Shown one piece after another: positions 51,604 through 59,958 of a DNA stretch of 64,000 bases. A program made the translations under genes and the position numbers. The DNA comes from an uncultured Pelagibacteraceae bacterium (GTDB lineage Bacteria > Pseudomonadota > Alphaproteobacteria > Pelagibacterales > Pelagibacteraceae). Each line of letters starts with the position of its first letter. Positions within the stretch are counted from its first letter, which is position 1. The notes under the pieces were generated by a model. That model searched no databases, had not been told where the DNA came from, and worked only from the letters and a program-made list of their open reading frames with translations. The stretch is from the NCBI GenBank assembly GCA_902589455.1, contig CACISX010000003.1, forward strand, positions 1 through 64,000. The letters are read 5' to 3'.

Positions 51604-52682
51604 TTTAGAATTTTTTTATAATCTTTAATAATTTTTGACCATTGGAATTTATGAACAAATTCTTTTGCGTTTTTTCCATAATCTAGATATTTTTTATTTT
51701 CTAACATTTTATTAATAGAAGAATAAATATCATCTAGATTGTTACCATCACAAATTAAGCCAGTTTTTTCATGATCAATTGCATCTGCTGCACCGCCATC
51801 TTTTCCACCAAGAGAAGGTATTCCGTGCTGAGCCGCTTCAACATATGCAATTCCAAAACCCTCAACAGATTTTTTATGTATTATTGAAGGCATTACAAAA
51901 ATATCTGATTTAGCAACTAGAGCATTTTTTAAATCATTGCTTATGTCTTTGAAAAACATTACTTGAGCCTCTAAATCTAGTTCTTTAACTAATTTCTTTA
52001 TGCTGTCTTCTTCCTCACCATAACCAACACAAATGTAGACAATATTAGGATAGATTTGTTTTAAATTTCTAAGTGCCATAATTACTTTTTCATGATTTTT
52101 TCTTTTATCAAATCTTGAAACGGTAATTAATCTAGGTGTTTTAACTTTAAGTAAGCTTGCAACTTTATCTAAATTTTTTTTATCAATTTTTTTAACTGGA
52201 TCTATACCTGGATTAATGACAATAATTTTATTTTCATTAACTCCATTTTCTATTGCTAAGTTTTTTGTATATTCAGAATTTGCTATTACTTTTTCAACAT
52301 TGTTTAATACTTCTATAACTCTTTTATTTTGGCTTGATCCTTTTGGATGATTAATTTCTTTACTATGAATTAAACAATATTTTTTCTTATATGTTTTGAT
52401 AAGCTCTAAGCTTTTCCAATGATCAGCAATTATCCCTTCTATTTTGTTTTCTTTAATAAATTCATTAATTAATTGAGCTTTTCTATATTTTCTAAGTAAT
52501 TTAATTCCACCAACTCTTTCAATTGAAAATGAAGCTTGCTCATCAAATTCTTTGTGACCTTCAATATGATCTGCAAAAACTTTGATCATAAAGTTTTTTG
52601 ATAATTCTCTTGAAAGACCCCACATTAGACTCTGCATTCCACCTAATTCAGGAGGAAATGATCTTGTTATGATTAAATACAT
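51600..52682 (-). CDS. Glycosyltransferase family 4
   Basis: This 360-residue GT-B enzyme has the N-terminal MYLIITRSFPPELGGMQSLM (acceptor side), VSRFDKRKNHEKVIMAL and the donor-binding EGFGIAYVEAAQHGIPSLGG (E-x7-E). It would transfer a nucleotide-activated sugar to a lipopolysaccharide or exopolysaccharide acceptor. A second, decayed copy of its first codons sits at 53351-53389, left by a tandem duplication. In that fossil the start overlaps the thioredoxin-like stop as TAATG, whereas here 26 bp separate them. Confidence 0.88.
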   Translation of the reverse strand: MYLIITRSFPPELGGMQSLMWGLSRELSKNFMIKVFADHIEGHKEFDEQASFSIERVGGIKLLRKYRKAQLINEFIKENKIEGIIADHWKSLELIKTYKKKYCLIHSKEINHPKGSSQNKRVIEVLNNVEKVIANSEYTKNLAIENGVNENKIIVINPGIDPVKKIDKKNLDKVASLLKVKTPRLITVSRFDKRKNHEKVIMALRNLKQIYPNIVYICVGYGEEEDSIKKLVKELDLEAQVMFFKDISNDLKNALVAKSDIFVMPSIIHKKSVEGFGIAYVEAAQHGIPSLGGKDGGAADAIDHEKTGLICDGNNLDDIYSSINKMLENKKYLDYGKNAKEFVHKFQWSKIIKDYKKILN

Positions 52683-52708
52683 TAATTAAATTGACTTAAA
52701 AAACAAAT

Positions 52709-53272
52709 TTATTCGGACCACTTTATACTGCATCCAATACTAGGAGTTTGCATTTTTGGACCTTCTCCAGTTTCAGATATCATTTTCATCGCATTTAAAA
52801 GTTCATTTGGACTGTTCTCAACTCTTACTCTGGGTCTTACTTTATTGTTAAGTTCATAAATTCTTCCTCGATATTGAAGTTCTAAATTTGAATTATATCC
52901 AAAAAAATCTGGGGTGCATACTGCATCATAATCTCTACCAACTTTCTGATCTTTGTCATACAAATATGGAAAATCAAAATTATATTTTTTTGAAAATTCT
53001 ACCATATTTTCAAAAGAATCTTCTGGATAATCTTTTGGGTCATTAGACATGATTGCAATAGTATTAATTTTAATCTTTTTGAGTTCCATCGAGGTAAGAA
53101 CAATATCTTTGATAGTTGCAACAACATAAGGACAGTGATTACATATAAACATTATCAAAGTTCCATTTTCACCTTTTATATCTTCGAGTGATATAAATTT
53201 ATTTTCAGTTGATATTAAATTAAATGGATTAGCTTTTTTTCCAAAATCACATATAGGTTTTTCAAGAGACAT
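52709..53272 (-). CDS. Thioredoxin-like (redoxin) family protein, copy 2
   Basis: This 187-residue protein has a thioredoxin fold of the AhpC/redoxin type: LIMFICNHCPYVVATIKDIV holds the CNHC active site at about residues 44-47, then NTIAIMSNDPKDYPEDSFEN, FPYLYDKDQKVGRDYDAVCTPDFF and cis-Pro. No signal peptide. It is closely similar along its whole length to the 205-residue copy at 53389; the copy here lacks an 18-residue stretch after the R-G-R block. Probably a cytoplasmic thiol-disulfide enzyme; substrate unknown. Confidence 0.85.
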   Translation of the reverse strand: MSLEKPICDFGKKANPFNLISTENKFISLEDIKGENGTLIMFICNHCPYVVATIKDIVLTSMELKKIKINTIAIMSNDPKDYPEDSFENMVEFSKKYNFDFPYLYDKDQKVGRDYDAVCTPDFFGYNSNLELQYRGRIYELNNKVRPRVRVENSPNELLNAMKMISETGEGPKMQTPSIGCSIKWSE

Positions 53273-53282
53273 TATGCGATAA

Positions 53283-53346
53283 TTTATAAACTATGTTTTA
53301 TTATTTAAAAGATAAAAAATAAAAAACACTTGCCAAAATTGGGCGG
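53283..53346 (+). pseudogene. Fragment of the gamma-carbonic anhydrase 5' end (duplication scar)
   Basis: This stretch matches the upstream and first ~60 bp of the intact gene at 54016-54075 nearly base for base, including tatgttttat and atttaaaagataaaaaa. From ATG 53293 it reads MFYYLKDKK and then TAA, versus MFYDLKDKKLKN in the intact gene. It is a remnant and not a gene. No full-length copy is present on this side. Confidence 0.8.
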
Positions 53347-53350
53347 TATT

Positions 53351-53389
53351 TAATTCATGTGCAAATGATCTAGTAATAACTATATACAT
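53351..53389 (-). pseudogene. Fragment of the family-4 glycosyltransferase 5' end (duplication scar)
   Basis: Read on the minus strand from ATG 53389 it gives MYIVITRSFAHE, against MYLIITRSFPPE at the intact start (52682). DNA matches continue through aaatgatct and atacattaat. Its ATG shares a base with the stop of the thioredoxin-like gene (TAATG), which probably preserves the ancestral gene coupling. Confidence 0.8.
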
Positions 53390-54006
53390 TAATCATACTT
53401 CCATTTAATACTACAACCAGCACTTGGAATTTGATTTGGAGGTCCTTTTCCAGTTTTAGCAACTTGCTTCATAGCTTTTAATAAATCACTTTCTCCATTT
53501 CTTTCAGGTTTGAGCCAGTTTTTATTTTGTAAATAATAAATAAAATTTGATGGAACTTTAAATTTATTCAAATATAGGTTTTTTAACTCTCTCATCCTGC
53601 CTCTGTATTGAAGCTCAAGATTTTTGTTATACCCAAAAAAATCTGGAGTGCATACTGCATTATATCGTTTCGCAATTTCTTGAGTTTCATCATATAAGTA
53701 GGGAAAATTAAAATGATTTTTTTTTGAAAATTTGACCATATTATCAAAAGAGTCTTCTGGATAATTATTTGAATCATTTGAGCTGATTGCGACTGTATTA
53801 ACACCAATTTTTTTTAATTCATTACAATCTTCAACAATATCTTTGGTAATTGCTTTTACATATGGACAATGATTGCAAATGAACATTATCAAAATTCCAT
53901 TTTCACCCCTGATATCATTTAAAGAAAGAATTTTATTTTCAGTTGATTTTAATTCAAAAGGAATAGCTTTTTGACCAAAATCACATATTGGAGTTTGTAC
54001 GGGCAT
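53389..54006 (-). CDS. Thioredoxin-like (redoxin) family protein, copy 1
   Basis: This 205-residue redoxin-type protein has the CNHC site (LIMFICNHCPYVKAITKDIV, Cys at about 44 and 47), NDSNNYPEDSFDNMVKF, AVCTPDFFGYNKNLELQYRG and a C-terminal PNQIPSAGCSIKWKY. It differs from copy 2 by point changes and by an extra LYLNKFKVPSNFIYYL region near residue 150. Divergent from the carbonic anhydrase gene across 19 bp. Duplicate genes are rare in such reduced genomes, so retention of both copies suggests different roles or a recent event. Confidence 0.85.
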   Translation of the reverse strand: MPVQTPICDFGQKAIPFELKSTENKILSLNDIRGENGILIMFICNHCPYVKAITKDIVEDCNELKKIGVNTVAISSNDSNNYPEDSFDNMVKFSKKNHFNFPYLYDETQEIAKRYNAVCTPDFFGYNKNLELQYRGRMRELKNLYLNKFKVPSNFIYYLQNKNWLKPERNGESDLLKAMKQVAKTGKGPPNQIPSAGCSIKWKYD

Positions 54007-54025
54007 AATATAAAATATATAAATT

Positions 54026-54538
54026 ATGTTTTATGATTTAAAAGATAAAAAACTAAAAAATTCTGGCGAAAATTGGGTAGCTCCTAATGCAACAATTATT
54101 GGAGATGTTACTTTAGAAAAAAATACGAGTATTTGGTTCAATGCGGTCTTAAGAGGAGATATTGAAAATATCCATATTGGTGAAGGGTCCAATATTCAAG
54201 ATGGAAGTGTATTACATACAGATCCAGGATGTCCTTTAAAAGTTGGAAAAAATGTAACCGTTGGACATTTGGTTATGCTTCACGGATGTACAATTGGAGA
54301 TAATAGTTTAATCGGGATTGGAGCAGTTATTTTAAACAAAGCTAATATAGGAAAGAACTGCATAATTGGTGCAAAAGCCTTAATTACAGAAAACAAAGTA
54401 ATTCCAGATAACTCTTTGGTAGTTGGTTCACCTGGTAAAGTAATTAGAGAGGTCACAGAAGAAGAAAAGAAGGCAGTATTTGAAAACACAAAACATTATC
54501 AAGATAATTGGAAAAAATATTCTAAATCAATTATTTAA
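54026..54538 (+). CDS. Gamma-carbonic anhydrase family protein
   Basis: This 170-residue left-handed beta-helix protein shows hexapeptide repeats from about residue 20. The metal-binding His residues are visible in SVLHTDPGCPLKVG, TVGHLVMLHGC (His-x5-His), with IIGDVTLEKNTSIWFNAVLRGD at the start. It would hydrate CO2 or act as a related hexapeptide-repeat enzyme of the YrdA/CaiE group. A decayed copy of its 5' end lies at 53283. Confidence 0.88.
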   Translation: MFYDLKDKKLKNSGENWVAPNATIIGDVTLEKNTSIWFNAVLRGDIENIHIGEGSNIQDGSVLHTDPGCPLKVGKNVTVGHLVMLHGCTIGDNSLIGIGAVILNKANIGKNCIIGAKALITENKVIPDNSLVVGSPGKVIREVTEEEKKAVFENTKHYQDNWKKYSKSII

Positions 54539-54552
54539 GCAGATTAGGTTTA

Positions 54553-55470
54553 ATGAGTAAAAAATTTAAAATTGGTATTGACTATGGTGGAACTAAAATT
54601 GAAGGAATCCTTTTAGATCAAAATGGAAAACAAATTGAAAGAAAAAGATATTCTTATGAAAGAAATTACAATTCAGGAATTGAAACAGTAAAAAAACTTG
54701 TGGAAGAATTTGATAAACTTAGTAATCAAAAATGCACAGTTGGAATTGGTATACCGGGTTTTTCATCTAAAGAGACAGGTTTAATAACAAATGCTAACTC
54801 ATTATGGTTAAATGATAAACCTTTTGAGAAAGATTTACAAATTGCATTAGATAGAAAAGTAAAATTAATGAATGATGCTAATTGTTTTACTTTATCAGAA
54901 GCTGTTGATGGAGCAGGAAAAGATTATCAATCAATTTTTGGAATAATAATAGGTACAGGCTTTGGAGGAGCGCTATCTTACAAAAAAGAAATTATTGAAG
55001 GATCCAATCAAATCGCAGGCGATTGGGGTCACCAACCATTACCTTATCCAACAAAAGAAGAGCAAGAGACAATGATTGATTGTCCATCAATGAACTGTGG
55101 TAGACCTTTATGCGCAGAACAATTTATGTCTGGTATAGGATTTAAAGATAGATTTAATCAAAAATATAATACAGATTTTTCATCTGAAGAAATTGTACAA
55201 CTTGATTTTGATAAAGATCCTCGAGCTAACTTAGAATTAAGCTTATACGAAGATAGAATGGCAAGGTTAATGGCAGTGATGATTGGAATATTTGATCCAG
55301 ACGCAATTATACTTGGTGGAGGGATGTCAAATATAGATAGATTTTATTTGAATATTCCAACTCTTATTCCAAAATATACATTTTCTAATAAAGTAAAAAC
55401 AAAAGTTTTAAAAAATATTCACGGTGACTCAAGCGGTGTTAGAGGAGCTGCTTGGCTTTGGGATAGTTAA
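54553..55470 (+). CDS. ROK family sugar kinase (fructokinase/N-acetylhexosamine kinase type)
   Basis: This 305-residue kinase has the phosphate loop IGIDYGGTKIEGIL at residues 6-19, the NDANCFTLSEAVDGAG active-site block with catalytic Asp, GTGFGGAL, and the ROK zinc site GDWGHQPLP...CPSMNCGRPLC. It phosphorylates a hexose or N-acetylhexosamine with ATP. It follows the carbonic anhydrase by 14 bp and precedes the DUF1330 gene by 19 bp; sugar specificity cannot be set from the motif. Confidence 0.88.
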   Translation: MSKKFKIGIDYGGTKIEGILLDQNGKQIERKRYSYERNYNSGIETVKKLVEEFDKLSNQKCTVGIGIPGFSSKETGLITNANSLWLNDKPFEKDLQIALDRKVKLMNDANCFTLSEAVDGAGKDYQSIFGIIIGTGFGGALSYKKEIIEGSNQIAGDWGHQPLPYPTKEEQETMIDCPSMNCGRPLCAEQFMSGIGFKDRFNQKYNTDFSSEEIVQLDFDKDPRANLELSLYEDRMARLMAVMIGIFDPDAIILGGGMSNIDRFYLNIPTLIPKYTFSNKVKTKVLKNIHGDSSGVRGAAWLWDS

Positions 55471-55489
55471 AAAATAAGAGGAGAGAGTA

Positions 55490-55780
55490 ATGCCAGCAGG
55501 ATATGTAATTGCACAATTAAAAATCACAAACTCTGAAAATTACAAAGAGTATGTTGAAAAAGTTAATCCAATTGTAAAAAAATTTGGTGGAGAATTTTTG
55601 GTAAGAGCTGGTGAATTTCAAATTTTTGATGGAGAAACAAAATTTCCCAGAATCATTGTTCTTAAATTCCCTAGTTATGAAAAAGCATTAGAATGGTACA
55701 ATTCTGAGGAGTATAAACCAATAAAGCAAATAAGATTAGATAATTCTGAAGGGACGAATATAATTATTAAAGGCGTATGA
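55490..55780 (+). CDS. DUF1330 family protein
   Basis: This 96-residue ferredoxin-like alpha+beta protein begins MPAGYVIAQLKITNSENYKE, contains RAGEFQIFDGE and ends FPSYEKALEWYNSEEYKPIK, all typical of DUF1330 (dimeric alpha-beta barrel superfamily). A GAGGAGAG ribosome-binding site precedes the ATG. No reaction is known. It overlaps the start of the secreted protein gene by 4 bp, so the two are co-translated. Confidence 0.85.
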   Translation: MPAGYVIAQLKITNSENYKEYVEKVNPIVKKFGGEFLVRAGEFQIFDGETKFPRIIVLKFPSYEKALEWYNSEEYKPIKQIRLDNSEGTNIIIKGV

Positions 55781-56994
55781 AAAAAATATTTTTGCTTCTA
55801 TTTTTATTAACTTGTTTATTAAGCTTTAATTTTGCAAATGCTGGAGTTAATGAAACTGGTTCGAGTTCAATTTCTTTAGAATGTAAAAAAACAATGCTAA
55901 AAAAATATCAGTCAGACTTATCTGTATCAAAATCAGAAGGTAAAAATTTTTTGATGTATGCATCTGTGACTGAAAATGATTGTGTTTGGTATCAAACTTG
56001 GCCAAAAAAAGAAGTCAGTAAAAAGGACCATAAATACGCATTTAAGAAATGCACAAAAGAAGCAAAGAAAAACGGATTAAAGACAGATTGTTTTATATTT
56101 GCTGTAAATGATAAAATAGTTTGGAAGAATTTTGATAAGCAAGCTGTTTTAGCGAGCAAAGATGCCCCACTAGAAAAAAAAATTTCATATTTAGAGGATG
56201 ACAAAAAACCAGGAAGATATTTTAAAGATCAACCTGATATTACAAACGAACCACAAGTTCATTTTATATATTTATTAAATAAAGATAGTGAAGATAATGA
56301 GTGGGATATTAATGGAAAAATGGAAAAAGAGTTAATGGCAGCAAATGAAAAAGTTTATAAAATGACAAATAGTAAACAAAAATTTAGATATGACATGAGA
56401 GAAGATGGTAAATTAGATATTTCATTTGTTAGATTTAATAGGCAATATAAAGGTAATTATGGGATGAATTATCCTGACGCTTATTTAACACAAATAGGAT
56501 TTAATGATCCTAATAAATTATATTTTGCCTGGGCTGATGTTAAACATCGCGAAGGAGGACAAGGAAGTGTTCATCATGGATATATTTTTTTACAAAGCAA
56601 ATACATTTCAAACGCAAATAAAAGAATGATGATGACATTGCATGAAATATTGCATGTAAATGGTTTTGCGTGGCCATGCACAAAAGGCAATTCTAATGGA
56701 CATACATCAAGCTCAACAGTAATTGGTGGACCAGTTGGTGATGATTCATATAATCTCGGGGTTTTATATGACCATGGTGACGATACTTGTCCAGATTTTA
56801 AAGATTCTGTTTTTCTAGATCCAACATCTGATAATCCTTTTAATCCAGTGGAATTAAAATGTGCAATGGCAGCTGAGGTTGGACGTGGTAAAGCTCCAAA
56901 AGAAAATTATGATTGGAGAAAAAGGTATTCTCATAAAAAGCTTCAAAAAATTAAAAAAAAGAGGACGTGGTGTACTTACAATGTGGGAAATTAA
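55777..56994 (+). CDS. Secreted protein with HExxH zinc-protease motif, otherwise unrecognised
   Basis: This 405-residue protein has a signal peptide (MKKIFLLLFLLTCLLSFNFA, cleavage after ANA at about residue 22), so it is exported. Residues 289-297 read HEILHVNGF in a helical context after MMMT; H-E-x-x-H-x-x-G-F is the zinc site of metzincin/leishmanolysin-like peptidases. The third ligand could be His309 (NGHTSSS) or His333 (YDHGDD). The N-terminal part (30-120) is a Cys-containing module ending CFIFAVNDKIVWKN. At least eight cysteines suit a periplasmic fold. I do not recognise the family as a whole; a secreted metallopeptidase is my best inference. Confidence 0.6.
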   Translation: MKKIFLLLFLLTCLLSFNFANAGVNETGSSSISLECKKTMLKKYQSDLSVSKSEGKNFLMYASVTENDCVWYQTWPKKEVSKKDHKYAFKKCTKEAKKNGLKTDCFIFAVNDKIVWKNFDKQAVLASKDAPLEKKISYLEDDKKPGRYFKDQPDITNEPQVHFIYLLNKDSEDNEWDINGKMEKELMAANEKVYKMTNSKQKFRYDMREDGKLDISFVRFNRQYKGNYGMNYPDAYLTQIGFNDPNKLYFAWADVKHREGGQGSVHHGYIFLQSKYISNANKRMMMTLHEILHVNGFAWPCTKGNSNGHTSSSTVIGGPVGDDSYNLGVLYDHGDDTCPDFKDSVFLDPTSDNPFNPVELKCAMAAEVGRGKAPKENYDWRKRYSHKKLQKIKKKRTWCTYNVGN

Positions 56995-57007
56995 CTAATA
57001 GTTTTAT

Positions 57008-57211
57008 TTACTTAAATAGTAGACCATTGACTGAATAAACTATTAATCCAAGTATTATTATAAATAAAATTAAAAAAGAAACTTGGCCACTTAACTTTGC
57101 TTTAATTTTTGTTTTTCCTTCTTTAAATTTTTTAACATGAATACTACCAAATCTCATTACAGCTAATCCTAAAATAATTAAAAAAGCTGTAAATATGTAT
57201 CCAGTAATCAT
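57008..57211 (-). CDS. Small two-helix membrane protein, function unknown
   Basis: This 67-residue protein has a first hydrophobic segment at about residues 3-20, a basic loop (VKKFKEGKTKIKAK) and a second segment at about 44-63. No family is recognised. It follows the pyridoxamine-oxidase-like gene with no spacer, so it is co-transcribed. The gene end is 14 bp from the convergent secreted-protein gene. Confidence 0.6.
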   Translation of the reverse strand: MITGYIFTAFLIILGLAVMRFGSIHVKKFKEGKTKIKAKLSGQVSFLILFIIILGLIVYSVNGLLFK

Positions 57212-57817
57212 TTATGGGACTAGCCAATTATCTTTATTATTTTCCAAATCAAACTTTGCTCTTCGATGACCTTTTGCTGCTAAATAAAGCCATTCTATAG
57301 ATTTAATTTTACACTGAATAACTGTAAAGTTTTTATAACCTTCTTCACTTTGTTCTTTTGTATAATCAAAATTATCTAGCTCTGGTTTTAAACCAGACGT
57401 TGGGACTTCAGACTCCGTTCCTGGACCATTATCAACCAAATAACATTTTCTAGATATATGCTGTGTTTTAGACCAAGACTCTTCAGTTATTTCATTTTTA
57501 TGATTAATGATGCATTCAACTTTTAATCTGACCTGTATTTTTTCATCCTTATCATAAAATAACAGAGCAGCATTTTTATTAGCTTTTAATTTTTCAATTT
57601 TATCTGAACGAATATCGCTGTGGTATTGAATAAGATTATTAGATTGATCTGATTTTCTAAGAACTACAATTCTTCCATCTAAATCAGATTGATCTCCACA
57701 AATAAAAACTGGTATCCTAAATGGTGAACTTCTATCTTTCACAGCATTATCTAACATTGACCAAATCTTCTTTTTGATCTCTGTAAAGTCCTCGTAATAA
57801 GGAACTGTATCCGTCAC
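57212..57817 (-). CDS. Pyridoxamine 5'-phosphate oxidase-like flavin-binding protein
   Basis: This 201-residue split-barrel FMN protein of the PNPOx-like superfamily has FRIPVFICGDQSDLDGRIVV, then LIQYHSDIRSDKIEKLKANK and ALLFYDKDEKIQVRLK, and ends WLYLAAKGHRRAKFDLE. The ending matches PNPOx-related proteins but the classical PdxH C-terminal R-x-x is changed, and the fold is shared with many FMN enzymes. It might oxidise pyridoxamine phosphate or bind another flavin substrate. Located 5 bp after the dehydrogenase gene. Confidence 0.8.
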   Translation of the reverse strand: MTDTVPYYEDFTEIKKKIWSMLDNAVKDRSSPFRIPVFICGDQSDLDGRIVVLRKSDQSNNLIQYHSDIRSDKIEKLKANKNAALLFYDKDEKIQVRLKVECIINHKNEITEESWSKTQHISRKCYLVDNGPGTESEVPTSGLKPELDNFDYTKEQSEEGYKNFTVIQCKIKSIEWLYLAAKGHRRAKFDLENNKDNWLVP

Positions 57818-57822
57818 AAATA

Positions 57823-58698
57823 TTATTTTTTCTTCTTTAATCTAGCAATTAAGCCTGAGCTATCCCAACGATTTCCACCCATCTTTTGAACCTCAGCATA
57901 ATAGCCATCAATAATTTCAGTAATTGGAACCGGTGAACCATTTCTTTTGGCTTCTTCAATTACAATTGCTAAATCTTTTCTCATCCAATCTATCGCAAAA
58001 CCATAATCAAATTTATCATCCGTCATAGTTCGATATCTATTTTCCATTTGCCATGATTGAGCTGCGCCTTTAGATATTGTTTCCATAACTTTATCCATAT
58101 CTAGTCCTGCATTTATTCCAAAGTTAATTGCCTCTGATAAACCTTGTACCGTTCCAGCAATACACATTTGATTCATCATTTTTGTAAGTTGTCCACTACC
58201 ACATGGACCAATTAGTTTTACCTTTTTGCTATAACAATCAATTACAGGCTCGGCCTTTTTAAAAACTTCTTCATCACCGCCTACCATAACTGTTAGTATT
58301 CCGCCTTCAGCACCAGCTTGTCCTCCAGAAATAGGTGCATCTAAAAAACTAAATCCTTTATCATTTGCTTCTTTATTTAATTGTCTAGAAACCTCAGCAG
58401 ATACAGTTGAGTTATCAATAAAAATTGATCCAGCTTTTGCTGTTTTGAATAATCCGTTTTCACCTGTTGCTACTTCTCTTAAATCATCGTCATTTCCAAC
58501 ACATGTAAAAATGAAATCAGCACCATCTGCTGCTTCAGCAGGTGTATTGGCCATTTTACCTTTATATTCTGAAATCCATTTTTCAGCTTTTGATTTTGTT
58601 CTATTAAAAACAGTTACATTGTGTCCGGCTTTTGATATATAACCAGCCATTGGGTAGCCCATAACCCCAAGACCTATGAAAGCAACATTACAAGTCAT
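57823..58698 (-). CDS. 3-hydroxyisobutyrate/tartronate semialdehyde dehydrogenase family protein
   Basis: This 291-residue beta-hydroxyacid dehydrogenase has the NAD(P) site FIGLGVMGYPMAGYISKAG, the substrate loop FLDAPISGGQAGAEGG (S-G-G) and the catalytic Lys in GQLTKMMNQMCIAGTVQG. The group includes HIBADH, GarR and related reductases; the R at position ~31 (FNRTKSKAEKW) suggests NADP preference. Substrate is unclear. First gene of a three-gene minus-strand operon. Confidence 0.88.
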   Translation of the reverse strand: MTCNVAFIGLGVMGYPMAGYISKAGHNVTVFNRTKSKAEKWISEYKGKMANTPAEAADGADFIFTCVGNDDDLREVATGENGLFKTAKAGSIFIDNSTVSAEVSRQLNKEANDKGFSFLDAPISGGQAGAEGGILTVMVGGDEEVFKKAEPVIDCYSKKVKLIGPCGSGQLTKMMNQMCIAGTVQGLSEAINFGINAGLDMDKVMETISKGAAQSWQMENRYRTMTDDKFDYGFAIDWMRKDLAIVIEEAKRNGSPVPITEIIDGYYAEVQKMGGNRWDSSGLIARLKKKK

Positions 58699-58709
58699 AA
58701 TTTTTATCT

Positions 58710-59915
58710 ATGTTTAAAAGTTTAAGTTTAAAAGTAATTGTATTTGGATTTATTTTTACATTTTTTTCAAGCTTTGGACAGAGTTTTTTTCTTGGTTTGT
58801 TTAATTCTAGTATCAGAGATGCTTTATCAATTACACATGGACAATTTGGCTCAATTTATGCATCAGCGACTTTATTAAGTAGTGTAGTTTTAGTCTGGAT
58901 TGGAAAAAAGATTGATGATGTAAATATATTAAAATTTGCATCTTACGTAATAATTTTTCTATCAGCTTCTTGTTTTATATTTTCAAAAATTTCATCTGTT
59001 ATTTTTTTATTTATAGGAATTTTTTTAATGCGTTTAGCTGGGCAAGGGTTGTCTAGTCATACAGCAACGACAACTATATCTCGTTTTTTTGAAAAAAATA
59101 GGGGCAGAGCTTTGAGTACAGGTTGGTTAGGATTATCATTAGCTGAATTTATAATGCCAGTGTTGATTGTTTTTTTACTTACCTTTATTGAATGGAGAGA
59201 TATTTGGGTTTCAATTTCTATTTTAGTTATACTTGTTTTACCTCTTGCAACTTTCTTTTTAGTAAAAGAAGTAAAACTTGATACTAGAGAGGAATCTAAA
59301 ATTGAAGGAACCAATCAAGAAATTAAACAATGGAAGAGAATAGAAGTATTAAAAGATTATAGGTTTTATATAATATGCATGACTATGTTAGCAATGCCAT
59401 GGATTGCTACAGGCTCTTTTGTTTATCAATCATTTATTTCTTCATCCAAAGAATGGGGACCTTATGTTATTGCTCAATCATTTATGGCTTATTCAGTTTT
59501 ATCAGTAATTACTCTTTTTATATCTGGATTTTTAATTGATAAATTTACTAGCAGAAAATTACTAATTTATATGAATATCCCACTTTTTTTTGCAACTGCA
59601 GTTCTTTACTATTTTAATGCACCATTTTCATCATTTGTATTTTTTGGGTTGTTAGGTTTGACTAATGGTTTAGCAAATGTTCTTGGTTCTTCAACTTGGG
59701 CTGAGATCTATGGTGTTAAGTTTATTGGATCTATTAAAGCTTTGACAACTGCACTAATGGTGTTTGCAACTGCCTTTGGAACAGCTTTATTTGGAGTTTT
59801 GATTGATATAGGGTTTACAATTGAAAATATTGCTGTTGTATCTGGGGTCTACATTTTTTGCTCAATAATTCTTCTTTATTCGGTTAAAAATAAGCTAAAT
59901 CCTGAATATATATAA
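58710..59915 (+). CDS. Major facilitator superfamily transporter
   Basis: This 401-residue membrane protein has twelve hydrophobic segments with the central cytoplasmic loop at about residues 190-220. LFNSSIRDALSITHGQFGSIYA after helix 1 and RFFEKNRGRALSTGWLGLSL in the first half are typical of MFS monocarboxylate/oxalate-formate-like carriers. Divergent from the hydroxyacid dehydrogenase gene (11-bp gap), which may hint at an organic acid substrate. No regulator is nearby. Confidence 0.85.
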   Translation: MFKSLSLKVIVFGFIFTFFSSFGQSFFLGLFNSSIRDALSITHGQFGSIYASATLLSSVVLVWIGKKIDDVNILKFASYVIIFLSASCFIFSKISSVIFLFIGIFLMRLAGQGLSSHTATTTISRFFEKNRGRALSTGWLGLSLAEFIMPVLIVFLLTFIEWRDIWVSISILVILVLPLATFFLVKEVKLDTREESKIEGTNQEIKQWKRIEVLKDYRFYIICMTMLAMPWIATGSFVYQSFISSSKEWGPYVIAQSFMAYSVLSVITLFISGFLIDKFTSRKLLIYMNIPLFFATAVLYYFNAPFSSFVFFGLLGLTNGLANVLGSSTWAEIYGVKFIGSIKALTTALMVFATAFGTALFGVLIDIGFTIENIAVVSGVYIFCSIILLYSVKNKLNPEYI

Positions 59916-59958
59916 AATAGGTCTTGATTTTTAAAAGCTCACTGTATAGATACTGCGC

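Larger units (their letters stand above)
52640..54080. repeat. Tandem duplication of a ~0.7-kb unit containing a thioredoxin-like gene
   Basis: Two consecutive units of about 710-730 bp each carry: first codons of the family-4 glycosyltransferase (minus), a thioredoxin-like gene (minus), first codons of the gamma-carbonic anhydrase (plus). In the left unit the glycosyltransferase end is intact and the carbonic anhydrase end is a fragment (53283-53346); in the right unit the glycosyltransferase end is a fragment (53351-53389) and the carbonic anhydrase is intact. The junction lies near 53347-53350. The order and strands match simple tandem duplication. Confidence 0.8.

Noticed and set aside
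53592-53807. Second open frame inside the redoxin-like gene.
   Set aside because: Same strand, different frame, low-complexity Ile/Lys composition; a shadow of the real gene.
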